In this document: positions 1 through 10,358 of the stretch, one piece after another
How the letters are laid out: every line of letters begins with the position of its first letter
Position numbering within the stretch: the first letter of the stretch is position 1
Source of the DNA: Leuctra nigra
Lineage: Eukaryota > Arthropoda > Insecta > Plecoptera > Leuctridae
DNA: 64,000 nucleotides
NCBI GenBank assembly: GCA_934045905.1
Contig: OW203768.1
Location: 20,412,770-20,476,769, forward strand
Direction of reading: 5' to 3'
Program-made: the position numbers and the translations under genes
Notes under the pieces: generated by a model
Told to the model about the DNA's origin: nothing
What the model saw: only the letters and a program-made list of their open reading frames with translations
Databases searched by the model: none

Positions 1-954
1 GACGCCGACATCGCCGACGTGCGGCTAGAGCGGCTGCGTGGGGAGCTGGGCATCGTGTCACAGGAGCCGGTGTTGTTTGACACCGCGGTGACGCTCACTT
101 GTCCTGACTATTCCAGAGCCTGCACGACGCCGACATCGCCGACGTGCGGCTAGAGCGGCTGCGCGGGGAGCTCGGCATCGTGTCCCAGGAGCCGGTGTTG
201 TTCGACACCGCGGTGACGCTCACTTGTCCTGACTATTCCAGAGCCTGCACGACGCCGACATCGCCGACGTGCGGCTAGAGCGGCTGCGCAGGGAGCTGGG
301 CATCGTGTCACAGGAACCGGTGTTGTTCGACACCGCGGTGACGCTCACTTGTCCTGACTATTCCAGAGTCTGCACGACGCCGACATCGCCGACGTGCGGC
401 TAGAGCGGCTGCGCGGGGAGCTCGGCATCGTGTCACAGGAGCCGGTGTTGTTCGACACCGCGGTGACGCTCACTTGTCCTGACTATTCCAGAGTCTGCAC
501 GACGCCGACATCGCCGACGTGCGGCTAGAGCGGCTGCGCGGGGAGCTGGGCATCGTGTCACAGGAGCCGGTGTTGTTCGACACCGCGGTGACGCTCACTT
601 GTCCTGACTATTCCAGAGCCTGCACGACGCCGACATCGCCAACGTGCGGCTAGAGCGGCTGCGCGGGGAGCTGGGCATCGTGTCACAGGAGCCGGTGTTG
701 TTCGACACCGCGGTGACGCTCACTTGTCCTGACTATTCCAGAGCCTGCACGACGCCGACATCGCCGACGTGCGGCTAGAGCGGCTGCGCGGGGAGCTGGG
801 CATCGTGTCACAGGAACCGGTGTTGTTCGACACCGCGGTGACGCTCACTTGTCCTGACTATTCCAGAGTCTGCACGACGCCGACATCGCCGACGTGCGGC
901 TAGAGCGGCTGCGCGGGGAGCTGGGCATCGTGTCACAGGAGCCGGTGTTGTTCG
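1..954 (+). repeat. 8 x 125-bp tandem array of an ABC-transporter exon start
   Basis: Units start at 1, 126, 251, 376, 501, 626, 751 and 876, exactly 125 bp apart, with only scattered substitutions; the window edge probably cuts the array. Each unit carries coding sequence for the nucleotide-binding domain just before and through the Q-loop ([10 protein letters not shown]), then about 29 bp of intron-like sequence ending in a splice-acceptor-like CTGACTATTCCAG. The first seven units break off after LFD into ACCGCGGTGACG; only the eighth continues into the real exon (LFDRTIAEN). Read straight through, the unit shifts frame and meets TAG in the next copy, so only the last acceptor gives a functional message. 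Confidence 0.95.
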
Positions 955-2453
955 ACAGGACGATCGCCGAGAACATCGCCTACGGGGACAACAGACGTCG
1001 CGTGGAGATGAGCGAGATCGTGGCGGCGGCGGAGAAGGCGAACATTCACAGCTTCGTGAGCTCCTTGCCCTTGGTGAGTTGTACACGTGGTGTGTGCTCT
1101 CTAATGTCTCACATGCTACTTAAATCTCAGGAGAATTTGTGTTCTAATGCCTCACATTCTACTTAAATCTCTTGGTTGAATTTGTGCTCTAATGCCTTAC
1201 ATGCTACCTAAAACGGCTGAGTAAAGAGCGTGGCCTTGTAGAGTCTTTATATCGATTTTTTTTAATATCTTTTACCAATGTTGTTGATAAAATAAGGCTT
1301 TGTACGAGTATTCAGAACAGTTCAATGAAAATAATTGCATAGCTTGGAATAGTGTACTTGTTTTTATTTTGTCCTACAGACTTTTAGTGCCTGAAATTTT
1401 TTAAAAATATGTCACTAAACGTCTGTAGGACAAAATAAAACTAATATACCATTCCAACCTATTAAATTAATATCATTGAATAGTTCTGGAGACTCGTACA
1501 AAGCCTTATTCAATTTATCAACAATTATATTGGTAAAATATATTGATAAAAATCGATTAAAAACTCAATTGGGTCAAACTCACTATTTAGCAGTCTTAAA
1601 TCTTTTGGTTGAATCTGTGTTCTAGTGCTTTGCATGCTACATGCTACTTTAAACACTTTAGTAGTGAATTTGTGCTCTTATGTCACAGACCACTCCACGA
1701 ATTAGGTGATGCGTGTTGTAATGCTGGGAATGTTTCCTACCAGAGTCATCAACTACCAATCATCATAATCATTTGTCGCCTTAGCCTAGTTGCAGTACAG
1801 TACGATGTTAAAGTTGCATTAATTAGCCGTCCTCATTTTAAAAAAAAATGTATCGAAAACCCATTCTACTGATTGCATTAGGTGTATCTTTGACATTTTA
1901 CTAAAATCTTTTAAACCTTTGTCTCGATTACTTCATATTCTACTAATATTGATCACAATCTCTTCTAAACATTGTGGTGGTATGTGTTCTAATAGCTCTG
2001 TCTGCTCTTCTTCTTCAGGGCTACAACACACGTCTGGGACAGAAAGGAGCTCAGCTCTCTGGCGGTCAGAAGCAACGCGTCGCCATCGCCAGAGCTCTCA
2101 TCAGGAACCCCAGAGTCCTGCTCTTGGACGAAGCCACGTCTGCTCTGGACAGTCAGAGTGAGAGGGTGAGTGTGGTCTTTTCTCTCTCTTGAGCCACTGC
2201 ACAATGGATCAGCTTTGAAAAACAAAATATTCACTGTGTTGTTGTTATCTAGGTGGTCCAAGGGGCTCTGGACGCTGCTCGGGAGGGTCGCACGTGCATC
2301 GTGATCGCCCACCGCCTTGCAACCATCCAGCACGCCGACATGATCTGCGTGCTACACGAGGGGGCGGTGGTCGAAGCAGGGACGCATACAGAGCTGCTAG
2401 CGCTCGGTGGACACTATTGCCAACTACATCGACAGAACTCTGGACCGTCTTGA
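867..2453 (+). CDS. ABCB/P-glycoprotein-type ABC transporter, 3' end (partial)
   Basis: This is the C-terminal part of an ATP-binding-cassette exporter of the ABCB (multidrug resistance) type, a membrane pump that uses ATP to move lipophilic compounds out of cells. Exons: 867-1073, 2019-2165 and 2253-2453, all phase 0, with donors GTGAGT at 1074 and 2166 and acceptors ending at 2018 and 2252. Visible motifs in order: Q-loop [23 protein letters not shown], signature LSGGQKQR, Walker [13 protein letters not shown] with D-loop, and H-loop [11 protein letters not shown]; the protein ends HRQNSGPS. Walker A and all membrane segments lie upstream of the window. The C-terminal position suggests NBD2 of a full transporter, but a half transporter cannot be excluded. 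The exon start is the last unit of the 125-bp array. The gene converges on gustatory receptor gene 1. Confidence 0.9.
1100..1690 (+). repeat. Diverged minisatellite in ABC intron, split by a MITE
   Basis: A roughly 55-bp motif of the type 'TTTGTGCTCTAATGCCTTAC...CTACTTAAATCTC' occurs about twice at 1100-1215 and about twice more at 1595-1690. The inverted-repeat element at 1241-1566 sits between the two halves, so it probably landed in an older tandem array. Confidence 0.65.
1241..1566. mobile_element. MITE-like foldback element in ABC intron
   Basis: Two arms of about 150 bp are imperfect inverted copies: the left arm ends in TTTTATTTTGTCCTACAGAC and the right arm begins with GTCTGTAGGACAAAATAAAA; both hold AAGGCTTTGTACGAGT in opposite orientation. 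Outer ends are GAGTCTTTATATCG and its counterpart ending AAAAACTC. No clear target-site duplication and no ORF, so the class is unknown. Confidence 0.75.
1690..1830 (+). mobile_element. Possible SINE remnant
   Basis: The stretch ATCATCATAATCATT followed by a CGCC-TA-GCC...GCAG-ACAGT-CGA-GTTA pattern resembles the 3' part of the SINE-like element at 34315-34570. It is short and diverged, and no ends are visible. Confidence 0.3.
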
Positions 2454-3360
2454 TTGTACGGTCAACTCCAAAAGAAAGGTAAAACCTTGCAGTTAGATTT
2501 CCTGCACGACTGGTTTAGCAGCATTGCCAGTAGGTAGAGCCCTCCTGTATCTAGGCAACACAACTTACGCAGCTGTACTGCGGTGGAAGTAAAGAGTGTA
2601 CCTTTCACTTGCAGGGGAGTGTACAGTTACGACCCGAGTATTCGATTGAGGAGCCGGGAGCAAGAACCAGACAAATCGACTTGACCGGCTCATGCTGCCA
2701 CAGAGAGCAGACGAATTGCTCATGTTTGCATATTGCTGTAGTGTATTTAGTTTCAATATGACATATTGCAGAGCAGTTGATTTTTAGTATTTATGTTGAT
2801 TTTCAAATGTGATTCAACTGTGACCTTGAATACCTATATCAGAACCAGTTTCTTCGATTTAACCGGTTCTTGTACCTAGTCTCTTATAAAAGTGCTATTA
2901 TCTCTTCCGATAGTTTTGCAATACTCTGTTAAATCATTGCTTGGGGTTTCACTGAGACAATGATACACAATTACTTGAAATTGTTATGCACTTTTAATAG
3001 GGCAAATAAAGGTAATTACTTTGTTCATATTTGTTTGTTATTGAACTTCATCAAGTGTTGAATAATCTAATAAAACTATAAGTTTTGTAAACTATCGTCA
3101 GACGCATTAATAAACCTCATCAAGAACTATAATATTTAGCACTTCCGTAGAACTCTTAAAAACGCTTTTGAAACATTTCAGTATTGCAATGCCAATGTTG
3201 TTGAACATATTTAGTATTTACATTATGACACCTAGATATACTGTGCTCGTTACGAGACTACTGCAGAATGTGAACTGACGAAGAATACTTAGTGAGAATA
3301 ATCTCATGCTATAGACACAAGTGTATGTACTTGGCTGATTCTCACAGAAACACTTTTATG
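2454..3360. other. ABC 3' UTR and intergenic DNA
   Basis: There is no further coding potential. The candidate AATAAA poly(A) signal for the transporter is at 3005-3010, about 550 bp after the stop; another AATAAA lies near 3071. The rest is AT-rich and unremarkable up to the 32-bp repeats. Confidence 0.5.
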
Positions 3361-3660
3361 ATAGGCTGTTGATGACGTCAGGGGTTTGACTGATTGTTGT
3401 TTTATTACGTCACTGCTTTTCTGATTGGCTGTTTATGACGTCATTGGATTGACTGGTTGCTTTATTACGTCACTGGCTTGTATGATTGGCTGTTGATGAC
3501 GTCACTGGCTTGTCTGACTGGCTGTTGATGACGTCACTGGCTTGTCTGACTGGCTGTTGATGACGTCACTGGCTTGTCTGACTGGCTGTTGATGACGTCA
3601 CTGGCGTGTCTGATTGGCTGTTGATGACGTCATATTGGTTTGGGATGTCACTGGCTCGCT
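3361..3660. repeat. 32-bp tandem repeats with CRE-type TGACGTCA at end of receptor gene 1
   Basis: Units of the type TGACGTCACTGGCTTGTCTGACTGGCTGT recur with perfect TGACGTCA palindromes at 3373, 3436, 3497, 3529, 3561, 3593 and 3625; the last five are exactly 32 bp apart. TTACGTCA variants lie at 3404 and 3465. The array overlaps the 3' coding end of receptor gene 1 on the minus strand: the stop TGA at 3600-3598 is part of one palindrome, and the last dozen codons (NMTSSTANQTRQ) are themselves a repeat unit. TGACGTCA is the consensus CREB/ATF site; whether it works as one here is unknown. Confidence 0.9.
3461..3466 (-). terminator. Candidate poly(A) signal, receptor gene 1
   Basis: TTTATT on the plus strand reads AATAAA on the gene strand, about 130 nt beyond the stop codon and inside the 32-bp array; a second one lies near 3401. 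Confidence 0.4.
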
Positions 3661-6600
3661 CATCTTGAACTGTACCAACACTACCAAGTACGTCACCGTC
3701 GCAGACAATAACTGAAACCCATAAGACATTAGCCAATCGATATGAATCATTTATCGATATGAAAACAATTACACAATTTCCACCCAGTATAAATATTAAA
3801 CTTACCGATGTCAACAAAGCTCTGTTGACAACGACGTAACTTCCGAGACTGATGATCGGTTTGTTGGCGAACACCTCGTTGCAGAAAACCTCCAGCTGAA
3901 GAATAAACACAATATGTTGAATGCAGAGTTGTGGAATGTAGAACAATAGACAGCTTCTTGCAGGACTTTACCTTGTATTCAGTTGCACTGTCAGTGGAGC
4001 TCAGCTTGTAGAGCCGACTCAGAAAACCAGCTCCCACCTGGTAATCAGAAATCAGGCTCCTCTCATTTAAGAAAACATTCATATTAAACTGCGATTCAAT
4101 TATCGTGAGGAACCTGCATGTTATTGAAACTTTGTAATGGTTTTAATTATATTATTTTACAATTGGTGGCAGGTGTAGGATGAAAATCTGAAATTATATT
4201 TTTGAAATAATCAGTAGTACGGAGAATAAATAAAGAGATATGTCAAGATAATTTGTGGGATTTATTTCATAAAAACGAAGTTTTGGTGATGGTTTTGGTA
4301 ATTTTAAGAATTTGCAGAATATTGTAAGAATTCCAAACGGTGCAACAGCAGTAACATTAGCTCAAGAATTGTTAAAATAAATGTTACAATGCAGAGTTTT
4401 TCGATTCTATTATCTAAACCTCGTTTAAATCATCATCAATTCGTTACTTGTATGATAAAAAGAACACATACTTCTTAAACTTGTTGAGAGATAGGATAAA
4501 CCTCCTTAGGTCCGCTTTTTCAATACTCTGGTAAAGCATACATTTAACAGTAACAGTCTTATTGCTCATTCTAGGAATGTAATTTGTGTTTGACATGCCA
4601 GTGTAGCCCTAATCAACTCTTTTAATTAACAGAACTTTGAATAGCTATGATTCCTAATAAGCTTTCATAACTTTGGGATAACATATTCATAGGTTGCACG
4701 TGATGTCATCTCATTGTTGCCTGCCACCATCTTGATGGCATCTCAGAATAGCTGTGATTCTCTGCTTTTTTGACGATATTTTTTCTTGATAGCATCCCAG
4801 AATAGCTGTGATTCTCTACTTTTTTGACGATATTTTTGAGATATTTTATATGAGTAGGTATACCTGGGAAATTGTATAGGCTCCAGAGACGCTTTATCTC
4901 AATAAAGTTACAAATCAGACCAGTCAACGTGCCAACAAAATGTCCGTCCTCAGGTGGAAAATTCAATAATTTTCCATTGCTGATATGAAACAAAAGAAGT
5001 TCGTGCAAAGGTAAACGGAAAGATAGGCGAGGGAAATATAGGCGACGGAATTTTAGGCGAAAAACCATCTAGGAAAGATAGGCGACGGAAATTTAGGCGA
5101 CAAGAATTCAACCAAGGCGGAAATATAGGCGAAAAACTTTTTCATGGAAAATTACTTATAACACTAATTTATTAAGTTGTTAATCAACTGATCAAATCAT
5201 TGATCGATATCTATGTTGTGATCAAGGATTTTATTTTTTAACATTATTAATGTGTTATTTGTTATAATATTTTTATTTTTGCAATGAAAGTGCAGAAGAA
5301 CATGAAACAGCGTCCAGACTTTTAGATCAGAGTAGAGCCAGGTTATCGAGTTGCACCTGCTCTGCTTGGTCGGGATGGTTGGAAATCCCACCAGGTGTTC
5401 CAGGCTGACCGGCATCACTTGTTTTTCGAAATACCCTTGTTTGTTTCAAACCCTTTTTTACATTGGCAGATACATTTAATTTTAAAACTCCCAAAATTAT
5501 TGGTTACATTATGCAGTCGTTTAAGAAAAATTTAAAGTAAAATTTAAATTTAATATAGGCAAACGTCAAAAAATAGAACACACAAAAAGTCTTAAAAAAA
5601 ATGTGTTCGACACAAATATGTCGAGTTGTTAACCACTCGGATTTTTTATCTTTTTATTTATTATCTTTCTTCTCTATTATTAAATCTTATCTTTTTTTAT
5701 TCAAATTCACTTTATTTTCTTTTACTTTGGTTAGTTTTTTTTTTTAATTTTTTTAAGTTTTTTTAAAAAAATTTCATATTTTTTTATTTTATATTTTTAT
5801 TTGTATTTGATTTTTTTTCAATTACAATACAAATTTGTTTTTATTATGCATTTCTGAGTGTTAATATGTACATAACATATTTTGATATCACAATTTCAGG
5901 TAGAAAATGTGGTAGTGGCAGAAAATGTTGGAGAAAATTTGTTACAATTATTTTGGGACAAGAATAGGTATTTTGCATGAAAAAGTTTTTCGCCTATATT
6001 TCCGCCCATGGTTGAATTCTTGTCGCCTAAATATCCGTCACCTATCTTTCCTAGTTGGGTTTTCGCCTAAAATTCGTCGCCTATTTTTCCGTCGCCTATC
6101 TTTCCTACAATCTCGTGCAAGCTATGAATATTATAGAAACCCTACTCTGGACGACGCCGGTACTAAATATAAAAACACAATTAAAATACGGTGGAAATAT
6201 TTCGATAACCCATTCGGTTGTCTTCTTCAGGGGTGCGATCACATAAAATGATAACTTCCTTGTCACGGTGACAAGTCCCTAGAAGGCCGTGAATAGCATT
6301 GAGTGAGAAGCTTGTCACCGTGACAAGATAGTTATCATTTTATGTAATCCCACCCCAGGCCTACTCTAATTTTATTTTAATTGTGTTTTTATATTTAGTA
6401 CCGGCGTCGTCCAGAGTAGGGTTTCTATAATAAACATTCCTGGTATATCAACTTCTTCGTTTTATTATATTTTATTAAGCTATTAATAGTCTAGAACGAT
6501 CAAGTGCGCGTTACTCACCGCATCAGCCGCCTTCTGCGCATGATCACAGACAATGAACAATATACAGAGCAGCGAGATTCCATTCGACGCTAGTCCCATC

Positions 6601-8944
6601 TCCCTGCTGGTCAACTCAGACTCTCGACTTTCCGGGATGCCGCCGTACAGCGCCAGCACTAGCAGCGCGTACCACAAGGTCACGATGAAGCCCATGCTGT
6701 AGCACAGAGTGTCGCCCGTGGCAACGGTCAGCTGGTTCAGTTGCCGCCAGAGCGCTCTGTAGCGCGGCAGCAGGGCGGCCATCTTGCATGGCTCACGGAA
6801 CTGGGGGGGAAGAGAAGACACTTCGAGTACACTACCTAAGGATCGAACGTATTGATTTATTATTTTGAACAATTAAAGCAGAGGAAGAATCCCGATTTGT
6901 TTTCACTGATCTTCCTGAATCTTCTGTGTCTATAAACGCAGCTTCCCGAAGGATCTCTAATGAGTGAACATTTGCAGTTTATGTACTAGGTTCTAACATC
7001 TATCTTCACAATGATAACGTCGTCAATGATGATACAGATCCTAATTCTGATAACGTCGATGGCCACAAAGTTCACTTTACTCCCTGTTCCCTCAATGGCG
7101 GAAGTATGTGGTGTTGTTATGGTAAAAAAAAAAAACACACAACTTGTAAAGGATAATAACTAGAATTCCTCGGTAATGAGGCGTGACAAACTACAGACAC
7201 TTGCAGCTACTCATGCAAGGAAAGTTGAAGGACAAAGTTATTTCCTGGAAAGGAAATGACTTAAGCTTTGTGACCCAAGAACCGAAGGGATTGATTGGAC
7301 TGGTCCTTAGTTTCAAGCAGAAGCATCCAAAGAGTGGAGGCCTGATCTTTTCCAACCATCGACAGGATACGGCGTACCAATAAGAGAAAGAAGAAGAAAG
7401 TATACCGACCTCTATCTCCAACTTCCCAGCGATGTACTCTGCTATCTTAATGAGAGCTTGGCAAATGAAGCACCACATCGCCACATGGTAGTAGACAAGT
7501 GTGAGTGTGAAGGAGTAGTACATGGTCTCCCAGTACTCTTCAACAGGATGTACTTACTTCTATCTCCAACTTCCCAGCGATGTACTCTGCTATCTCAATG
7601 AGAGCACGGCAGATGAAGCACCACATCGCCACATGGTAGTAGACAAGTGTGAGTGTGAAGGAGTAGTACATGGTTTCCCAGTACTCGATGCTCTTCAACA
7701 GGATGTACTGCACGTTCATTATGAAACAGGCGAACGTCGGGAGCATGACGGTGAAGAAGATGACCCAGCATTTGTCCCTGGTGCAGTGGTAGCTCGAGCC
7801 AGTCACGTCACGGAATAATCTCTGTGGAGAAGGCAAGTGATTCCACTCTTTGTCATATTTCAACTTTTAACCCATAAACAACACGTGTGTTTTCCACATT
7901 ACTGTGAACTTGCCTGAAACTCCTCCCACTTATTGAGATATCTCGCGACCTTGGACGCCTCGAACCAGTTGACTAGAGGCAACATGGAAGGCGGGGAGCA
8001 GTACAAGATGCAGAGCGTCGAGAATATTTGACCGTTGAAGTTGGCAGCCTTTTGCGCTCGCACGTAGTTGGAGTGCGCTACGGCTCCAGAGTACATTCCC
8101 ATCAGTTGATGAAAGATCAGGCTGAAGAGCCATGCAAATGAACATATCTTGAACACCCACATTCCTGTGAACATATGGAGGAATTTAGTCCTTGAAGTTG
8201 GCAGCCTTTCGGCTCGCAAGTAGTTGACATGCGCAACAGCTGCCGAGTAGAATCCCATAAGTTGAAGGAACATCGACTGAAGAACATTGCGGAACCATTC
8301 AGGTTTACCTTCATGGACATTCTATTCTTATTCTCTGATGGTATACAGACAAGACAGCATTAGTACTAGCATTACTAGGCTTGTAATGATGATACTGATG
8401 GACAATATTTTCATGAAGGAAACAGTTCGAGAAAAGTATTTTTTTAAGGAGATAAAACGTATCTACAGAGGGTCACTAAGTGAGTTACACTTTTCCACAT
8501 CGCTCCAAGTCAATACATCTTGAAAAAATGTCGTCACCTATCTTCGTCATACATCTTCTCCTTACCTTGCTTGTTCTTGTAAATTGGGAACAATCCTATC
8601 ATCCTCAGACCTATCCACATGGGCTTAAGGACGCTCAGGATCTGCTTCTGATTGCTCTCCTGCATTCTGACGTCATCTAGTCGGCTCGAGTGGTAGAACA
8701 GCTCGCTGGGCTCTCGAGTGACGTCACCCAGTCTGCTCGAGTGGTAGAACAGATCGCTGGGCCCTCGAGTGACGTCATCCAGTCGGCTCGAGTGGTAGAA
8801 CAGCTTGTTGGAGATGTCTCGAGCAGTGAAGTCCTCCAACAGTTTGCTCGGGATATCTCGGCTGTTGACGTCACAGCGGATATGGAGCTTCGGGTTCCGG
8901 ACTTGACGGGGCATGGTCACGTGATGTGTGGCGTTGTTCTTCAT
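3598..8944 (-). CDS. Insect gustatory receptor gene 1 (7 exons, 481 aa)
   Basis: A seven-transmembrane chemosensory receptor of the insect Gr family, expected in the membrane of taste or other sensory neurons. Exons in transcript order: 8944-8566, 8164-7914, 7821-7558, 6800-6519, 4037-3972, 3895-3806, 3711-3598; intron phases 1,0,0,0,0,0; total 1446 nt, open throughout. Intron 2 has a GC donor (CAG|GCAAGT). The family mark is the C-terminal TYLVVLVQF (residues 451-459), preceded by a VNRALLTS exon. Residues 48-98 are three 17-aa repeats (LFYHSSRLDDVT type), unusual for the family and absent from gene 2. The C terminus resembles the CO2-receptor branch (TYLVVL-QF) more than sugar receptors (TYELVL-Q), but that is inference. 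Exon 3 has a decayed partial copy in intron 3, and exon 2 one in intron 1. The start is the first ATG of the long open exon; a 5' non-coding exon is possible. Confidence 0.85.
4731..4839. repeat. Two-copy 54-bp tandem duplication in intron 4
   Basis: AGAATAGCTGTGATTCTCT followed by ACTTTTTTGACGATAT or GCTTTTTTGACGATAT occurs twice, 54 bp apart. Confidence 0.85.
5025..6115. repeat. Inverted repeat of GGCGA minisatellite arms
   Basis: The left arm (about 5025-5150) is built of 14-17-bp units such as GGAAAGATAGGCGACGGAAAT and ends GGCGAAAAACTTTTTCATG. The right arm (about 5975-6115) is the same block in reverse orientation, starting CATGAAAAAGTTTTTCGCC. About 820 bp of AT-rich DNA with no credible ORF lies between them. 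Probably a non-autonomous transposon with repeat-built termini; class unknown. Confidence 0.8.
6130..6431. mobile_element. Palindromic MITE in receptor gene 1 intron 4
   Basis: Nearly perfect terminal arms: ATTATAGAAACCCTACTCTG at the left and its complement at the right, about 58 bp long. An inner pair, CTTGTCACGGTGACAAG and CTTGTCACCGTGACAAG, extends the fold. No ORF. Confidence 0.85.
7411..7706 (-). repeat. 148-bp duplication of the exon 3/intron 3 junction, receptor gene 1
   Basis: The last part of exon 3 (plus-strand TCTATCTCCAACTTCCCAGC onward) occurs at 7559-7706 in the real exon and again at 7411-7558 in intron 3. The real copy has a good donor, GAA|GTAAGT. The intronic copy has the weak GAG|GTCGGT, a 7-bp deletion and several substitutions, so it is read as a decaying duplicate. 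Confidence 0.85.
8030..8290 (-). repeat. Diverged duplicate of exon 2 in intron 1, receptor gene 1
   Basis: Plus-strand 8190-8290 (TTGAAGTTGGCAGCCTTTCG, then the CGTAGTTG-GCGC and CCCATAAGTTG blocks) resembles 8030-8130 in exon 2. On the gene strand it still spells fragments such as LMGFYSAAVAH beside LMGMYSGAVAH. The frame is broken near its 3' side and it lies upstream of the real acceptor at 8165, so it is a relic. Confidence 0.75.
8651..8803 (-). repeat. Three in-frame 51-bp coding repeats in exon 1, receptor gene 1
   Basis: Three 17-codon units (LFYHSSRLDDVTRGPSD and two close variants) lie in tandem. Each carries TGACGTCA (8668, 8719, 8770), because the codons for DDVT spell that palindrome; a fourth TGACGTCA lies at 8866 just upstream. 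Confidence 0.9.
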
Positions 8945-9970
8945 GCCTGGGAGAAGTAATGTGAACTGAACATTTTCAGATGTCGGTGCGCGAGAATGTT
9001 TGTACCTCTGAAATGCATAGGTAAACTACGACAACGAGAATGATTTTAAAATATTTAAATATGAGATAAGGCAGTTATACGAACGAATTTTATTATATTT
9101 TATGGATTCCATACTAATATATTTTTTTTGAATGTCGTTTTTGTTATCTTGTATCTTGTTTGTTTTTTTAACTAATGGTTCTCTTGATTGACTTTATTTT
9201 TAAATATGTTTTTTCCCAAATAAATGAAAAAGATAATAAATGATAAAAGGTCTGGGTACTGTTAAGATTATTCAACACATTTTATTTCTATATTTCATAC
9301 GTTCAATATTTTGCATTTTGTTCATTTTATTGCAATAATTGCATCTGTTTTGTTTTGTTTAATTTAATTTATTTTTAGTTTAATGTTATAATATAATGTA
9401 ATATAATCAACGATGCCCTTATACTTACGTTTTAAGTCAACGGGAAAATAATAAAAGCGAAACTAACTTATCTAAGAAACGCTTCAGCAGAATATTACGA
9501 GACTTACGCAATCGGAATGTAGGTTAAACTGTCAGAACTGAATTTATTGCGCTTATTTATATTCGCTCGGACAGACGTCATCACTAATGCCCCTATTTAG
9601 ATCAGCAAACACATCAATAGATTATTGTCTTAGAAAATATCAATAACTCTTTTGCACTTGCTAATTAAAATTATATCGGACAAGCATCAAGGGAGTTACA
9701 ACATTCCATTAACACTCATTTAATATGCAATAATCTATCAATTTTCTTTTGTAACAGAGGGCGAGAAAACTTTCATTTATATAAGTACTAAGCAAGCAAA
9801 CATTCGTTATATAAATGATTGCTACTTGGACAGCAATCAACGAAATAATAACAATTTAAAATTACTTATATGAGTAAGAAACTGCAATGAGCTTTCTGTC
9901 AACACAACTCGCATACACTCAACAACTATCTAGTATCTAGTGGCAACTTAATACAATAATAACACAGTTT
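8945..9970. other. AT-rich intergenic DNA upstream of receptor gene 1
   Basis: No supportable gene. A splice-acceptor-like CATTTCAG near 9015-9005 on the minus strand would allow a 5' non-coding exon of receptor gene 1. A promoter could not be placed. Confidence 0.3.
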
Positions 9971-10358
9971 ATTCCATTTCAAAAGGGGAATGGAAGTTCC
10001 AAGAAGTTCGCAATTCTCCCACAGATGGCATAGTTTGCAGTACCACTACCATAAAAATTTTGCTTTGGTGATAATCACTCACGTGTTTGAACGACCACTA
10101 GATCTTTAAATCAGTCATAAAGTAAATAATCTATCACTTGTTGCCATAAAATCCTCTATTTAATAGCCTGGGTCAACAAAATACATTTAAAAAGTAATTT
10201 TAATCTGTTGTAACTTGTAATATGTTAGTACTTTCTCAGCTAGGTTGGCACTACCTGGGGCTTCTATGAATCTGTTTCCCGCCTCGAACCAACTAACCAA
10301 TAGCGTGGTAGAAATTATAGGAATGGGCATGGTTTCCATTCCCCTTTTGAAATGGAAT
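9971..10358. mobile_element. MITE with 23-25-bp terminal inverted repeats
   Basis: The left end ATTCCATTTCAAAAGGGGAA and the right end TTCCCCTTTTGAAATGGAAT are perfect inverse copies. The interior is AT-rich, and its one short ORF (10381-10187, minus) is not supported. No clear target-site duplication. Confidence 0.8.

Noticed and set aside
7411..7523. Second copy of exon 3 end as a real alternative exon
   Set aside because: Its donor is weak (GTCGGT), a 7-bp deletion breaks the frame, and no good acceptor precedes it.
8480..8959. Plus-strand ORFs over receptor exon 1
   Set aside because: Shadows of the minus-strand 51-bp coding repeats.
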